Source of the DNA: Agapetus fuscipes
Taxonomy: Eukaryota > Arthropoda > Insecta > Trichoptera > Glossosomatidae
Assembly (NCBI GenBank): GCA_951799405.1
Contig: OX637333.1
Span: forward strand, 12,771,960-12,835,959
DNA length: 64,000 nt
Direction: 5' to 3'
Shown here: positions 30,690 through 42,529 of the stretch, piece after piece
Layout: each line of letters begins with the position of its first letter
Numbering within the stretch: position 1 is the stretch's first letter
Program-made: the position numbers and the translations under genes
The notes under the pieces: generated by a model
The model's database searches: none
What the model was told of the DNA's origin: nothing
The model's input: the letters and a program-made list of their open reading frames with translations, nothing else

Positions 30690-30915
30690 TGAAAGCTTAC
30701 GAAGTGTATATACAGAGGAAATATGAAAGGAAAAAGAGGAAAGGGAAAACCGAGAAAAGTATGGCTGGATCAGATGGGTGGAATTGTAAAAGAAGGAAAA
30801 AGTAGTAGATATGAATGAATTGAAAAAGGTTTGCAAGGATAGAAAAAAATGGAGGCAACTCTGCAGAGGCACTGGCCACGCCTAGCGGAATGGCGAAAGA
30901 GCGGGGAACTGTTTT
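30690..30915 (+). pseudogene. LINE-B 3' end
   Basis: GGGAAAACCGAGAAAAGTAT, GGCTGGATCAGATGGG, AAAAAGGTTTGCAAGGATAG, then GCACTGGCCACGCCTAGCGG and GAATGGCG. A ~50-bp deletion removes part of the KEW...KRR segment, and frames are broken. Confidence 0.7.
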
Positions 30916-31159
30916 CAAGAAATTTCATTAATTAAATATTTTCAGTTCATGTTTTCTCCAAAACATTTCATATTATCTAAAAATACTAAATAATATTAAA
31001 TTCTATAATTCAAAATAAGTAGGTATAACACTTATAAAAATAATGGAAAATGTGAAATGACGTGTTTTTCATTTCATTTTTTCTGGTGACATTTTTTCAG
31101 TAATATTTGTTTTAACCTTCATAATTTAGATTTTTTCATTACTGTCATTCTTTTACTAA

Positions 31160-31442
31160 GGGGCCGTCTATAAATTACGTCATCGATTTTGGCCGATTTT
31201 CGACCCCCCACCCCCCCTCTTACAATCATCCTATAGTCATTATCTAATGACCCCCCCCTCCTCTTGCTGTAATAATGGATGAGCTTAATAATTAATAAAG
31301 TTATATTACTTACATAATATTTTGTATATTTTGTAGAAATTGGTATTTACAAGAACGACGTCACTTTTGGTACTCGTACATCATTTTCCATCATCCGCAG
31401 ACCAGACTCCCCCCTCCCCTCCCGTAATATTTGGACAGCCCC
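31160..31442. mobile_element. MITE, TAA duplication (PIF/Harbinger-like)
   Basis: Ends GGGGCCGTCTATAAATTACG and CGTAATATTTGGACAGCCCC are imperfect inverted repeats. TAA flanks both sides (31157-31159, 31443-31445). C-rich stretches lie just inside each end. No coding capacity. The class is inferred from the 3-bp TAA duplication. Confidence 0.82.
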
Positions 31443-31445
31443 TAA

Positions 31446-31934
31446 GACCGTTAATTTGAAGAATCAAAAACGACAGGTTTAGGGTAAAACCATAATTACT
31501 CTATGGGTATAACAAACTCTTCGTACTGTTGTCTAAAGTCTAAACTAACACTCGTGTTACAATGGATCTCATTACTTGGCAGTGGCGTAAGTAACTATTG
31601 AACACAGTAATTGAACAGTAACTATGAAAACACATGAATAAATTGAAAAAAAAAACTGATAAAGTTGATAATTGGGCATTCCTTAAAAATATATTATTCT
31701 AAAAATAAATATTCAGCAATGTTTTATCAGGTGATGTCATTTTGGGCGAAAAAGATTACTATTTCATTTTTATTTACTAGGAAGTGTGATTAAAATTACT
31801 TACTTAAGTATATAAAAAAGGACAAATTATAAAGATAAAATGTAAGTATTTGTGGGCCAGAATTTACTTTACCCTAAAAATACTTAATATCTATCGGTAA
31901 TATAAAAAAAATCATAGGTATTGGTACTTAATAA
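31446..31934. other. No gene recognised
   Basis: AT-rich, nothing identified. Confidence 0.4.
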
Positions 31935-32092
31935 AATCTATAATCTTAGTTGCAAAGATATAACCAAACCTCACATGAACATAAACTTTGCAACTCTTGC
32001 CGCCTTTCCCTGAAACCGAGGTGGCATTGACAAAAGGCAACCAAGTTTTTATAGCATGAGGTGTCAGCCTCATACCAACCTATAAGTTAGAT
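31935..32092 (-). repeat. LINE-A tail (U) with ~90-bp internal deletion
   Basis: TTGCAAAGATATA joins ACCAAACCTCACATG directly, so the GCGCTTACA segment is lost. Confidence 0.75.
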
Positions 32093-33182
32093 TATAAATT
32101 GAGAAAAACAATTTCGATCATAGATTGGAAAAATATGAAATAATGCAATGTTTTGGTTGTCTTTAACTGCAGCATTTATTCTGCAATGGGAATAATTGCG
32201 GTTGTTTTGCGATTAGAAGTTGCACATATGCACGGCCTGATTGTAACGGTTGAAGGCTTTGGCCAACCTTAGCGGAACGATGCCACAGATAACAGGAACA
32301 TGAGTGACAATGATGGATCGACCATCTAGCTTTATAATAATTATTCGACATGTCATAATAGCTACATGGAGGATGGTTGGCATGACTTTATCCGTGTTGG
32401 GCGATCGTGTTCTCCATTAGGGATTTTGAGTTTTTCTAAAATCGTTTGCAGACTGATTACAATAGAGCTACACACCGTAGGACTATAGCCCCCTTTACAC
32501 GCGACCCGGCCCATTGCCGGATGGGAGAAACACTTCACACGATCCGGTGTGGTTTGCCCGGATAGTTCGATCAGTAGACGCAACCGGATCGTTTGAAAAG
32601 AAAGTGACATCCCTTTTCACGCTTAACGAGTTCTACCCGGTTTGTTAGTTGTAGAATTGACCGTCATAAAAGAATGCTACCAACTACAACTACCGATGAG
32701 CAACTAAATTAAAGAGAGTTTGAAACGACACGCCTAAACCCTAGCAACTCGACTGTGTGACGTCACAACTTTCTTGTAATTGTCAAATGTGTGAACATCA
32801 TTATTCATCTTACTCTACGGTAGGTAAGTTCTGAATATTAGATGACTAGACTATTTTTTGTTGGTGTGAATGAGGCATGCACATAATTATGAAGCAATAG
32901 GCTGGTATTCACCGACGGATTCATGCTATGAGATAGACAAATACTTAGTGTTGCCTAATTCTTCACGCTATTGTGGACACATTAGTTGTGCACCCCAAGT
33001 ATAGAACGTTGCTTAGTCATAGTGTTTTACCAACAACAACAAAAATGCATGAAAACTAGAGCAGCGCCTCTACTTCAAATTTCAGTTTTAATATTTTTTT
33101 GTAAAAACGCTATTGTCGAGTTTGATGCTCGGGATACAGATTTACTTTTAATTTTGATATGCCACTGTGGATCGCCGTTATT
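32093..33182. other. No gene recognised
   Basis: Near 32260-32300, GGCTTTGGCCAACCTTAGCG and GAACGATGCCAC may be a last trace of a LINE-B end. 32490-32640 is GC-richer (ACACGCGACCCGGCCC). The frame at 32986-33264 has no motif and ends inside the 40-bp repeat. Confidence 0.4.
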
Positions 33183-33350
33183 AAAAATATTGCACTTGTT
33201 TATCTTAAATTTATTAATGAATAAAAATATTGCACTTGTTTATCTTAAATTTATTAATGAATAAAAATATTGCACTTGTTTATCTTAAATTTATTAATGA
33301 ATAAAAATATTGCACTTGTTTATCTTAAATTTATTAATGAATAAAAATAT
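33183..33350. repeat. 40-bp tandem repeat, 4 identical copies
   Basis: Unit AAAAATATTGCACTTGTTTA-TCTTAAATTTATTAATGAAT starts at 33183, 33223, 33263 and 33303, with 8 bp of a fifth. I see no differences between copies. Confidence 0.95.
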
Positions 33351-33378
33351 GAACAAATCAAAATGAAATTAGAAAATT

Positions 33379-33590
33379 CTGTCCGGTCGATAACTCAGTA
33401 AGTAGAATGCTAGTGTTTCATGCCGGACTGTAAGGGTTCGATTTCCCTCTCCCCCAGATTGTTAGAAATGATTTCCCGTTTCGGTGTTTATTTCAAACAT
33501 AAAATAAAAATACCTTCAGAGACAATGCTGTAAGAAGTTGCACAAAAATGTCGTTGTGCAGTTAGTTGCGTTGCTGATGAAAGATGAACC
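33379..33590 (+). mobile_element. SINE-B, internally deleted
   Basis: Head GTCCGGTCGATAACTCAGTA, GGGTTCGATTTCCC, TTCCCGTTTCGGTGTTTATT, then a jump to TAAGAAGTTGCAC and GTTAGTTGCGTTGC. Confidence 0.75.
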
Positions 33591-34111
33591 TTTATTGAAG
33601 AACTTACTCTATTCTTGACGCTTCGCTGGTGTTGTAACTAACGTCCTCAAGACACACCGTTGTAGTGTTTTAGCAACCAATGACTTAATTTTAGTAAGCC
33701 CCCTACCTAACCATCATAGTGATATCACTTTTTTTGTCTGTCATTTATGCAGACTCCATTAGGAGTCTCCATTCGTGAAGGGGAATGCAATTCACCAAAC
33801 TATTTTTGCCATGTCAGAAACACGTATTTGCATTATCAATTTAAAATTGAGTCGTATAGACTATAGACCCAAGGGCGGTTTTACCTTGTGTTTAAATTTT
33901 TTAAATAAATATATTATAGAAATAATAAGAAAATAATTTCCTGTATTTCCATATATTTTTCAAACTTTCGAAAGAACATTCTTGTTTGCAGCCTTCGGTT
34001 CTATACTAGTAAATTAAAAATTGTACTGAATGTACTATTAACTGACAATTACCTAAGTAATGACATCTATTAATTAAGGGTCAAAGCTATCGTCAATTTA
34101 TAAGTACTTTA
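33591..34111. other. No gene recognised
   Basis: AT-rich, nothing identified. Confidence 0.4.
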
Positions 34112-34360
34112 TAATAATCTATAATCTTAGTTGCAAGGATATATATTCATTCAAAGCTCTCAGATGTATGCCCACAAACAAACACGTGTAGTTCGCGCTT
34201 ACAAATGCTGATTGTGTACTTACAAATAAAATCCAAACCTCAAATGAACATAAGCCCTGCAACTCTTGCCGACATTCCCTGAAACAGGGGTGACATTGGC
34301 AAAGTGAACCATTTTTACAGTATGGGTGGTCAGCCTCATACCAACCTATAAGTCAAGGAA
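34112..34360 (-). repeat. LINE-A tail (U), complete minus copy
   Basis: From AATAATCTATAATCTTAGTT to CCTATAAGTCAAGG, with few differences from the 36-kb LINE-A tail. Confidence 0.9.
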
Positions 34361-34719
34361 ATAACATAAAAATGAGATGCACTATTCAACCACGATAAAT
34401 TAAAAATACTCATATCTACTGGTGAATTATAGATACTAGTGATATCTAATGGTGAATTAAAAAAAACTAAAGTCGCATTCTAGGAAGACGCAATGCCGAT
34501 AGCCATTTGACGTAATTTTATTTTCCTCTCTGTTGCCGGCATGCCTAATTTCCCATGCTAATTATCCGCATTCAGAAACTCAGATAAAATCTCAAACAAA
34601 GTGATGAAAAAATGTTATGGTGGCGCGAAGAAAATCTGCAAAATTATTTTGCAGTAAAAAAATAACCCATTTACATCGCAAAGCTAACTGCCTGTTAGGA
34701 AATTCTATTTGTTTTTTTA
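34361..34719. other. No gene recognised
   Basis: AT-rich, with an imperfect doublet of ACTGGTGAATTATAGATACT at 34418-34460. Confidence 0.4.
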
Positions 34720-34981
34720 TCAATATCAATAATGATAACTTATATATTGTCATCATTTTTTTTTCCAAAAAATGAATCAAAAGTCACCATACAAAGTGAA
34801 AAAAATTCCATACAAATTGTTTTCGTAATTTTCTTGGTAGTCAAAGGGTTAAAATTAGAAAAAAAAATGTGATTCCACTAATACCAGTCATAATCAGTTG
34901 TTAGTTTTTCAAAATATAACTAAAAAATTTACCCCATTACAAAGTCCTAGTTTGCATACAGAAGGGTTCAATGACCATCTG

Positions 34982-35201
34982 TAATAATCTAGAATCTAAG
35001 TTGCAATGAAATATAAACATTCAAAACTCATATCAAATGCATGCCCACAAACAAGCACGTGTAAGTTCGCGCTTACGAATGCTGAATGTGTACTTACAAA
35101 TCAAAACCAAATCTCAAATGAACATAAAACCTGCAACTCTTGCCGACCTTCCTTGAAACAGGGGTGACATCGACAAAGTGAATTATTTTTTACACTTTGG
35201 G
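34982..35201 (-). repeat. LINE-A tail (U), split by LINE-B
   Basis: 3' portion here; the head portion GGTCAGCTTCATACCAACCT lies at 35875-35900, beyond LINE-B. Diagnostic GTGAATTATTTTTTACAC and CCTTGAAACAGG are shared with 14873-15135. Confidence 0.85.
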
Positions 35202-35874
35202 AGGACTGAGGAATGCGAGGAAATTGAGATAAGACTGAATGAAACAAGAGTGGAGGTCATGAAAGAATTTGATTATTTGGGAAGCAAGTTTGAGTCCAAT
35301 GCGAAATTGACGAAAGAATTGAAGAAGCGCGCTAGTAGAGGAAGAAGTGTAATGGGAACGATTGGAAGAATTGCAAGAAATAGGAAACTTACGAAGAATA
35401 TGAGATCGGCGGTCCACGATGGCATATTGGTTGGTGGAAGTGAGGCTTTTAAATGACTGTGAGCTGAGTAAAGTATGTAGGGTTTAAATGGCTTACCTGA
35501 GAGCAATGGTTGGGAAGACACTGAGTGATAGAGTCCGTAATGATTGGGTGATGAACGAGTGTGGTATAAAAGAGAATATGAGAATGAAAGTACAAAAAAG
35601 TACAATGAGATTGTTCGGACATCTTGAAAGAATGGATGTTGAACAACTAACGAAGAAAGTGTACAAAGGAAATGTCAGAGGAAAGCGCGGAAGGGGAAGG
35701 CCGAGGAAAGAATGGTTAGACCAAATAGGTGAGATTGCGAAAGAATGGAATCTGCAGAGTGAGAATAAGAGTATGTATGAAAAAGGTGATGACAGAAAAA
35801 AGTGGAGGCGTATCTGCGGAGGTACCGGCCACTCATAGTGGAACGGCGGCAGGATACAGTACAGTACAGTACAG
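35202..35874 (+). mobile_element. LINE-B, 5'-truncated, inserted in a U copy
   Basis: Runs from about GGGAGGACTGAGGAATGCG to a 3' end GAACGGCGGCAGGATACAGT followed by ACAGT repeats. About 6-7 bp of the target appears lost compared with segment C, rather than duplicated. Confidence 0.85.
35203..35838 (+). pseudogene. LINE-B reverse transcriptase ORF, C-terminal part
   Basis: The first frame (to 35456) reads VEVMKEFDYLGSKFES, KRASRGRSVMGTIGRIARNR and HDGILVGGSEAFK; the PTLMY residues before GSE are deleted. After a frameshift the second frame gives ELSKVCRV, a stop, then MAYLRAMVGKTLSDRVRND, MRLFGHLERMDVEQLTKKVY, RGRGRPRKEWLDQIGEIAKE and DRKKWRRICGGTGHS. This is thumb plus post-RT domain; the catalytic palm is lost to truncation. 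The apparent start at 35178 lies in host U sequence. Dead copy. Confidence 0.83.
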
Positions 35875-35889
35875 AGGTCAGCTTCATAC

Positions 35890-36004
35890 CAACCTATAAG
35901 TCATGGATCTTTCTTGTGTAATTGGCGCTTTTTCCAGAGAAGACCAACCTCGCAGAGGGCTCTTTAGGTGTGATTCACACAAAACGGCGCTCACCAAATA
36001 AATC
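35890..36004 (+). mobile_element. U head / SINE-A tail fusion
   Basis: ACCAACCTATAAGTCATGG continues into ATCTTTCTTGTGTAATTGGC and the SINE-A tail GCAGAGGGCTCTTTAGGTG to CACCAAATAAATCA. Same junction as at 14777-14880. Confidence 0.8.
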
Positions 36005-36055
36005 ATTAAATTTGTTTTTATTCACTTAAGGATTTATATGGCTATTTCCATATTG

Positions 36056-37111
36056 AAAGCATACGGAGTGAATGGGGCTTTCTTAGGTGCGGTGCATGCA
36101 AACTATGAAAATAGTAAGGCATGTGTCCGTATTGATGGTGAGTATAGTGAGTGGTTTGAAGTTTATAAGGGTGTGAGGCAAGGATGTGTGATGAGTCCAT
36201 GGCTATTTAACATAGTCATGGACAAGTGTGTCAGAGATGCTAGACTAAATGATTGTGGATTGACGATAGGAGAGAGCAAAGTGAGTGTTTTACTGTATGC
36301 AAATGATGCAGTTCTTGTTTCTGATTCAGCAGTAGAATTGCAAGCAATGCTCTCTAGATTGAATGAAGCTTTGTTAGGTAACCATTTGAAGTTGAATGCA
36401 AGTAAGACGAAAGTATTGATTTTTGAAAGAGATGATGAAAGTATGAATTATGAATTTAAAATTAATGGAATGAATGTTGATGTCGTAAATGAGTTTGTAT
36501 ACCTGGGAAGTAAGTTTGAAAAAGATGGAAGAATGACCGGTGAATTTGAAAGAAGAATAATGAAAGGCAGGTGCGTACTGGGTGCTACCGCTAGCATCGC
36601 CAGGAACCAGAATCTTTCAAAAAATGTTCGACTGGCGGTGCACGGTGGTATACTAGTGCCCACTCTGATGTATGGAAGTGAAGCCTGGACGGTGAGTGAA
36701 AGTGAGATTAGTAAAGTCCATACAGTGGAAATGGACTACTTAAGAAGTATGATTGGAAAAAGACGGAGTGATAGGGTGAGGAATGATTTTGTTAGAGAGG
36801 AATGTGGCGTAAGAGAAAGTGTGAAAGTAAAGATTAAAAGAAGTATACTTAGATGGTTTGGACATTTGAAGAGAATGAATGAGGAAAGGCTGACGAAGAA
36901 AGTATATGCTGCAAGAATTGATGGATTTCGTGGAAGAGGAAGACCGAGAAAGGTATGGATGGACCAAATTTTCGAAATAGCGAGTGAATGGGATATCCAG
37001 AGTCATAATAAAAGGAGAGCTTGTATGAAAAAGGTTATGACTTTCGATGAAATGAAAGAAGTATGCAAGGACAGGAAGAAGTGGCGGCTAATCTGCAATG
37101 CTGATTTGTAA
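36056..37111 (+). pseudogene. LINE-A reverse transcriptase (partial, catalytic Asp lost)
   Basis: An uninterrupted ~350-residue frame. RT palm words: GVRQGCVMSPWLFNIVMDKC and VSVLLYANDAVLVSDS, then LNEALLGNHLKLNASKTKV, FVYLGSKFEKDGRMTGEFER, LMYGSEAWTVSESEISKVH, MDYLRSMIGKRRSDRVRND, LRWFGHLKRMNEERLTKKVY, RGRGRPRKVWMDQI and DRKKWRLICNADL. The catalytic YADD is YAND here (codon AAT at 36302-36304), which should abolish polymerase activity although the frame is open. Endonuclease and the N-terminal RT blocks are missing. The first codons of the apparent ORF (MAISIL, from 36038) are host sequence. Clade RTE-like, not certain. Confidence 0.9.
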
Positions 37112-37497
37112 TGTTGGTTTATTAGTTTGCTACATTTTTTGCATAATAAATTTTTGACTTTTTTTGTTTAGATTTCTTTTTAAGGTTTTGTTGTTGTTTT
37201 TTTCTTTTTTATACTTAAATGTTATTTATTGCTCGTATTCCTTGACTTATAGGTTGGTATGAGGCTGACCACCCATACTGTAAAAAATGGTTCACTTTGC
37301 CAATGTCACCCCTGTTTCGGGTGTCTGTTCGGGTGAATGTCGGCAAGAGTTGCAGGGCTTATGTTCATTTGAGGTTTGGATTTTATTTGTAAGTACACAA
37401 TCAGCATTTGTAAGCGCGAACTACACGTGTTTGTTTGTGGGCATACATCTGAGAGCTTTGAATGAATATATCCTTGCAACTTAGATTATAGATTATA
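36056..37497 (+). mobile_element. LINE-A, longest copy
   Basis: The 5' edge and the 3' edge are fixed by the uninterrupted paralogue at 14717-14718: left flank GGCTATTTCCATATTG, right flank GTACGAGTATGCAGG. The insertion has at most a 1-bp target duplication. The 3' end is a complete U (37241-37497) finishing TTAGATTATAGATTATA. Confidence 0.93.
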
Positions 37498-37689
37498 GTA
37501 CGAGTATGCAGGTAGACACCGCGGTGGAATAAAATTGATTTATTATCGATGTATAATATTTTCATTGAAACTGCATAAGCTGGTAGATGATTCTAGCTTT
37601 ACATACGTCATACAGTGGGTTAATTTTTGCAAGAAAGTCGAGTGCAGATTCTATGCAATTTATTTCTTCTTCTTCTGTATGGCGATTCC

Positions 37690-37960
37690 CGCGGAGATCA
37701 ATCTGTTCTTTTTGCGGTCTTCCCTTTCACATTTCCTCTATATTTCCACAAAAGTTTCATCCTTACCGTGCATATTTTATTCATTTCACGATCACAGTCA
37801 ATGTTTCATTTTCAAGTCCTATTTACCACCTCTGTCCCATTTTCAAGTCCTTTTTACCACCTCATGTTTATACCCCATTCATTCTCAACTGTACCAACCT
37901 ATCCCACAAAGTGTTTCCTGTCATACTTCTCAAGTGTTTTATTTCCACATTAAACATTTT
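37690..37960 (-). pseudogene. LINE-B-type C-terminal fragment
   Basis: The minus strand gives LRSMTGNTLWDRLV and later KYRGNVKGKTAKRTD, matching the LRSM-G-x-x-x-x-DRVR and VY-GNVKGKRGRGRP regions. An internal direct repeat (CATTTTCAAGTCCT...TTTACCACCTC, twice) replaces the middle. The long plus-strand frames here (37535-37963, 37587-37982, 37627-37953) are antisense shadows. Confidence 0.6.
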
Positions 37961-39703
37961 TAATGCCCGTGTTTATGTTTAAAAGTGACGTTATACAATA
38001 AAACTTTTTACTTAGAATTATGATTAATTTATCACGGGGAATTAAATCATGAATCGGTAAGTGGTTAGTTCATTTAATACTAAATATTTCCGCAATGATG
38101 GATACCTTTATATGGTAATTTAGTCGATGAGATATCCAGAGAAGAATGTGAAATCTTCGCCGTACAAAATAATAATTATGTTACACTTACACGTACAAAG
38201 TACATTAATTCGATTTGTGAAGGTATGTGGACAAAACTAACCTAATTCTCCTTGGCGGTCTTCCCCAATTTTGACGATGTCCAGCAAACAATTCACTCAC
38301 AACACAGTACAAATTATAAAGCAAATAAAATTCTGATTTGAATCGCCGTTTGTTTTTGTGAGATTTGTAAATAGTTTAGAAGAAAACTGCAGAGGAATTT
38401 CAAGAGAAATACACGCCCATTTACGGCAAATAAGAGAACTTTTTGAAAAGTTTACAAGTTTCAATTTGTAACGGTTTGTTGAGTTTAAACTACATTACAC
38501 TGTTTGTTATTCGTTTCGATTTGAGTTTATTTAGTTAGATTTTGGTTTGGTAGATTGTTTTCTGGTTTATTTAGGTGTTTTGTTGTTAAATGTTTATGCG
38601 GCAAGTCGCGGCGCACCGCGTATGTAACGGAATAATAATTATTATAAAATTCCAACATTTTTTCGCTTCGATGGCCAGTATTGTGAACGCGCTAGTTCAA
38701 CTTTCCTTACAATTGGCAGTTATATTAGTCCCGAGTACCCTGCAAAATGTATCGATGCCAAGATGAATTTGAAATAGTTTCATAGATACAAAGCGATCAA
38801 TATCATCATTACGCTGAGTTACAACTTATGGGTATCGCCTTTTAAATTTGTACCACAACGTTCGTGAACCAAAATTCAAAATAACGTAACAATCGTGACT
38901 CAAATTAAGGTCTATTCAAAATGGTGCTCTCATATTTTTATTTTATGGAAGTCAGTAAGAACTGTTATCAATCTTGTATTTGTCAACGAAAAAAAAAGAA
39001 GAGATTTCGTCGGAAATCAGTTGTTCTGCGCCAACTTGAAAATTCAAGATGGCTGCCATACAAAAAATGCACTTTTCTTAAAAACGGCTTAACGATTCTC
39101 TTTAAATTTTCAGTGTGGTCCTAGCCTAAATTTAAAATATTTTTTAAAGACATTGACAAAAAGTACCGTTTGCACGATCTTAAAATTTTTATCGAAAAGG
39201 AAAAAAAACACAAATCGCAAAAATATAATGAAACATTTTGTAAGATTCAAAAGAAAGAATAAGTTATTCACTTTAACCAATTATGGAAATTTCTTTACTT
39301 TTGAAAAAATTCAAGATGGCTTCCGAAAAGCTGTTTCGATATAAAAATTACCACTGTGATAAAAATTTCATTAAAGCCGTTTAACCTTTTTGCTATATTG
39401 AATAACAAACACAGAAATTTGCATTTAAAATCTCAGTAGGATGTAGGAAGTTGATTAGATAGTTTTTGTTTCAATTACGTAAATGATGTAAGTAACCATT
39501 AATTAACGGTCAGTAGGTGTAATCTTTTAACCAATATGAATATGCCTTAATTTTACAAATGCAACGTAACGCATGGTAACGTACGGTAACGATTGTGAAT
39601 TCAAAACACGCATGGCATAATTCTAAAATTGTGTGATTGGAAAATTAATAATACCAGTGACCATAACAACACACAATCTTACAAAGCATTAATGTCTCTA
39701 AGT
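37961..39703. other. No gene; dispersed repeat relative at 38990-39345
   Basis: TTCAAGATGGCTGCCATAC and TTCAAGATGGCTTCCGAAAA mark a copy, in the opposite direction, of the repeat at 15411-16394. The rest is unassigned AT-rich DNA. Confidence 0.5.
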
Positions 39704-39891
39704 CAGTGGTTTTCAAACTGGGGCGCGCGCCTTCCAGGAGAGGCGCCAAAAATGTGTCTATAGTAGTATTAGTATGAATTTTAAGAAATAAAACGTAGAA
39801 AAGGAGGCGCGAAAAAAAAACATACAAAGGGAGGCGCGAAAAAACAAAAACTTTTAGGGGGGCATGGTAGCATAAAGTTTGGAAACCGCTG
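39704..39891. mobile_element. hAT MITE, 188 bp
   Basis: Ends CAGTGGTTTTCAAACTGGGG and AGTTTGGAAACCGCTG. CTCTAAGT is duplicated at 39696-39703 and 39892-39899. GAGGCGCGAAAAA words recur inside. No coding capacity. Confidence 0.93.
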
Positions 39892-39899
39892 CTCTAAGT

Positions 39900-40724
39900 A
39901 GGAAATACACAACTGACAACAGATTCCGATATTTACCCTAATAATTCCAAGCTAAATCCCACTCAAAACAATCACGACAAATTCACGGCTGAGACGTAGA
40001 GCCTCTCAGAAGAAAATGAAGATAGCGAATCAGTTTTTTGTGTTGTCCATACTGCATCAAAGAGTTACCATAAGCGAAAAAATACTTAGGGATGCAAGAT
40101 TTTTGTCAGTTCCAATGAAATTGGTAACACACCAAAAGAAAAATTATTAGCAACTAATATTTCGTGCATAAATAAATAAATATTCTTGTACGAAAACAAA
40201 AGATACGTTACTAAGATATATGCAAAAATACTCAACTTTATAAACATTTGACTATTTTGATCGTATCTTGCCATAAAAGGGTCAAAAAGCGATTGGCGAC
40301 ATGCAACATTTATATGGAAATGGAAAAAAGGTGATTTTGTTATATTTCATAATTAAATCGCCACTTCATGCTTTTTGCAGCAATTTCTTGTATTTCGATA
40401 TGCTTTTCAAATACTTTACTCTTATTAATCTAGAATTCAAAAGGGATTAAGTACCAGTTTGTAAGAAAAAAATTAAAACACACACACAAAACAAAAAGTA
40501 CAAATTTCGACGGCGATACCCTTTTAAGAACTCTTATGATACTACTAGCGACAAACCTCCAAGATTTAAAAAAAATAGATAACGCCCCTTTAAAATTTTG
40601 AATCACGTTAAAATATTTTAATAATTCGGTTATTTCGATACATTTCATAAAAGTGTACACCAGGTAGGTGTAATAACTAACACGTTCGTAGCTATCCTTA
40701 CTGAATGTACCTTTTTATATAATA
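39900..40724. other. No gene recognised
   Basis: AT-rich; frames 40086-40274 and 40430-40660 (minus) show no motif. Confidence 0.4.
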
Positions 40725-40796
40725 TCTCTCTTAAGAGATCTCTTGAGGTGTGATTCACACAAAAATAGAGCTTACGAAATAAATTATCCTTACAAT
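40725..40796 (+). mobile_element. SINE-A tail fragment
   Basis: AAGAGATCTCTTGAGGTGTG, ATTCACACAAAAATAGAGC, ACGAAATAAATTATCC. Confidence 0.75.
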
Positions 40797-42529
40797 AATA
40801 ATGTTTTTTTCTTTGCTTTTCATTGATCTTTTGCTTTAAATATGTACTACAAATGAGCACCCAAGGGAAAGGTGCTGGGTTGGAAGACAAAGAAGAAGAG
40901 GGAAGAGAGATGCAACGCGACTACTCTAGGTGCCAAGCTGGAGGACGGTGGCCAAGGAGAGAGGCTGATAGTGGAGACCACGGCTCGAAATGCGCTGTAG
41001 AATAATTGAAGAAGATCAAGGGCTCCTTGATCATCTAAGGAGGTACCTTTAGTTGATATTTTTTACAAAATGTATAATAAAATATAGAACGATATTTGGT
41101 AGCAACCAGTCTACGGTTTCTGCCACGCGCATGCTGGATAATTAAAGTTGCACTAAATCACACATAATAAATCTTACCCCTTTGTTTCTTTCCTTGGTGT
41201 GTGTTGCACCAAGCTCCAATCAGACAAAAATCAAAATTAAGTGTGATTTCAACCTTTCAAATCAAGCATTTGGTTGCATACACGTAAATCAGCTGATGTA
41301 CATTATATTTCCTGTTCAACTTCCATCATATTTTTACCCACTTCCGATAAATATTTATCCGAGGGCCTTACCAGAATGAAGCAATCAAATTTGATTTGTC
41401 AATTAAATATTGATTGGAGGTTGGTGCAACAGGCCCTAATAATCTCTTCAGACTTAGATTTTGGATTAAATCAATAAATCTTTACATACTTAAGATCCTT
41501 ACGAGGTACAACTAAATTTTCACAGGAATTCATTGTATAGTAAAAAAAAGCGGATTCTCGATCGCAAACAAGGAATCAGTTAATTATTCTGATATTTGAA
41601 TAAAACGCACCGGACGCGACAGTATTTTCAAAACACAATAAGTCAGTCATAAATCTGTAAACAGCTACAGTCTGGAATCGTAAAATTTAATGGACGAAAA
41701 GCTTAGCTTAAATGACATTGTTATTCCTTGTACTCCAAGTACAATCTGTGAATGAATGACGTGTGCCTTTAGAATTAAAATGAGCTTAACCGACTATCTT
41801 CATACAAGCTTACAGAGGCCAAGCTTTTTTTCATAATATGTTAAACAAAGACAGGTTTCTTTGAATAGCATAGTTTCGTTCGTCAATAACTAATAATAAT
41901 ATCCCACTGCCACTTACAGATGGCAGTAGCAGGAATGTTGATGGCGGAAATTTTAAAAATATGAATGACGATTAGTGTCTAATCTACGCAAAAATATTTT
42001 TTTTTTCATTTCTGAGGGTACGATGCTTAGCTTTTTAGCTTGTGTGAGAAAAGCACGCCACTGGTAGCAACGCGGTATGGTGACAACAAAATGAAACCCG
42101 TTATTTTGTGTGCCGACTGTATATTAAAATTCCCCCATTCAATTAGACATGAAAATAGTTGTTATTCTTATTCTTGCGACTGTTTTTTTAAGAATGAGGT
42201 CCACACTTGAATATACATAGCCAAAGTTGTGTCATAACCCGGCGGGGTTGCTAGGAATAAGGCAATTTTTTTTTATTGTTTTCCAAAGACAGCAATCCCA
42301 TTCAAAACTGTCATTTGCTCGCCGAGAAAAAGTTGTATATTCCAAAATGCAACAAGCTTCATTCCTTGGAAAATAATATTCATAAAAAAATGTTTTAAAC
42401 TAATTTTATTACTGTGCATACAAATAAGGGAATTGCTATGAGCCTCATCATTTTAAATGGCGGATCTCCATAACTTGTAAATTATGTCGATAGAGTTGTG
42501 GTTCTCTCTCTCTTTCTTATGGGGCTTCC
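40797..42529. other. No gene; possible MITE at 41202-41431
   Basis: TGTTGCACCAAGCTCCAATCA (41202-41222) and TGATTGGAGGTTGGTGCAACA (41411-41431) are inverted with one mismatch. No target duplication is clear. The frame 40823-41005 is purine-rich and unrecognised. Confidence 0.5.

Larger units (their letters stand above)
34720..37665 (+). repeat. Segment D: inverted paralogue of 14555-15410 with two LINE insertions
   Basis: Host blocks, left to right: 34720-34981 (CTTGGTAGTCAAAGGGTT, AAGGGTTCAATGACCAT), a U on the minus strand split by LINE-B (35202-35874), the SINE-A tail fusion (35890-36004), GGATTTATATGGCTATTTCC, LINE-A (36056-37497), and GTACGAGTATGCAGGTAGAC to TGCAATTTATTTC. Removing both LINEs leaves about 820 bp colinear with segment C. 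Confidence 0.87.

Noticed and set aside
35178..35201. Start codons at 35178, 36038 and 26163 as LINE translation starts
   Set aside because: In each case the first codons lie in flanking host repeat sequence; the elements are 5'-truncated.
37535..37982. Three overlapping plus-strand ORFs of 108-142 codons
   Set aside because: They are antisense to a LINE-B coding fragment read on the minus strand.
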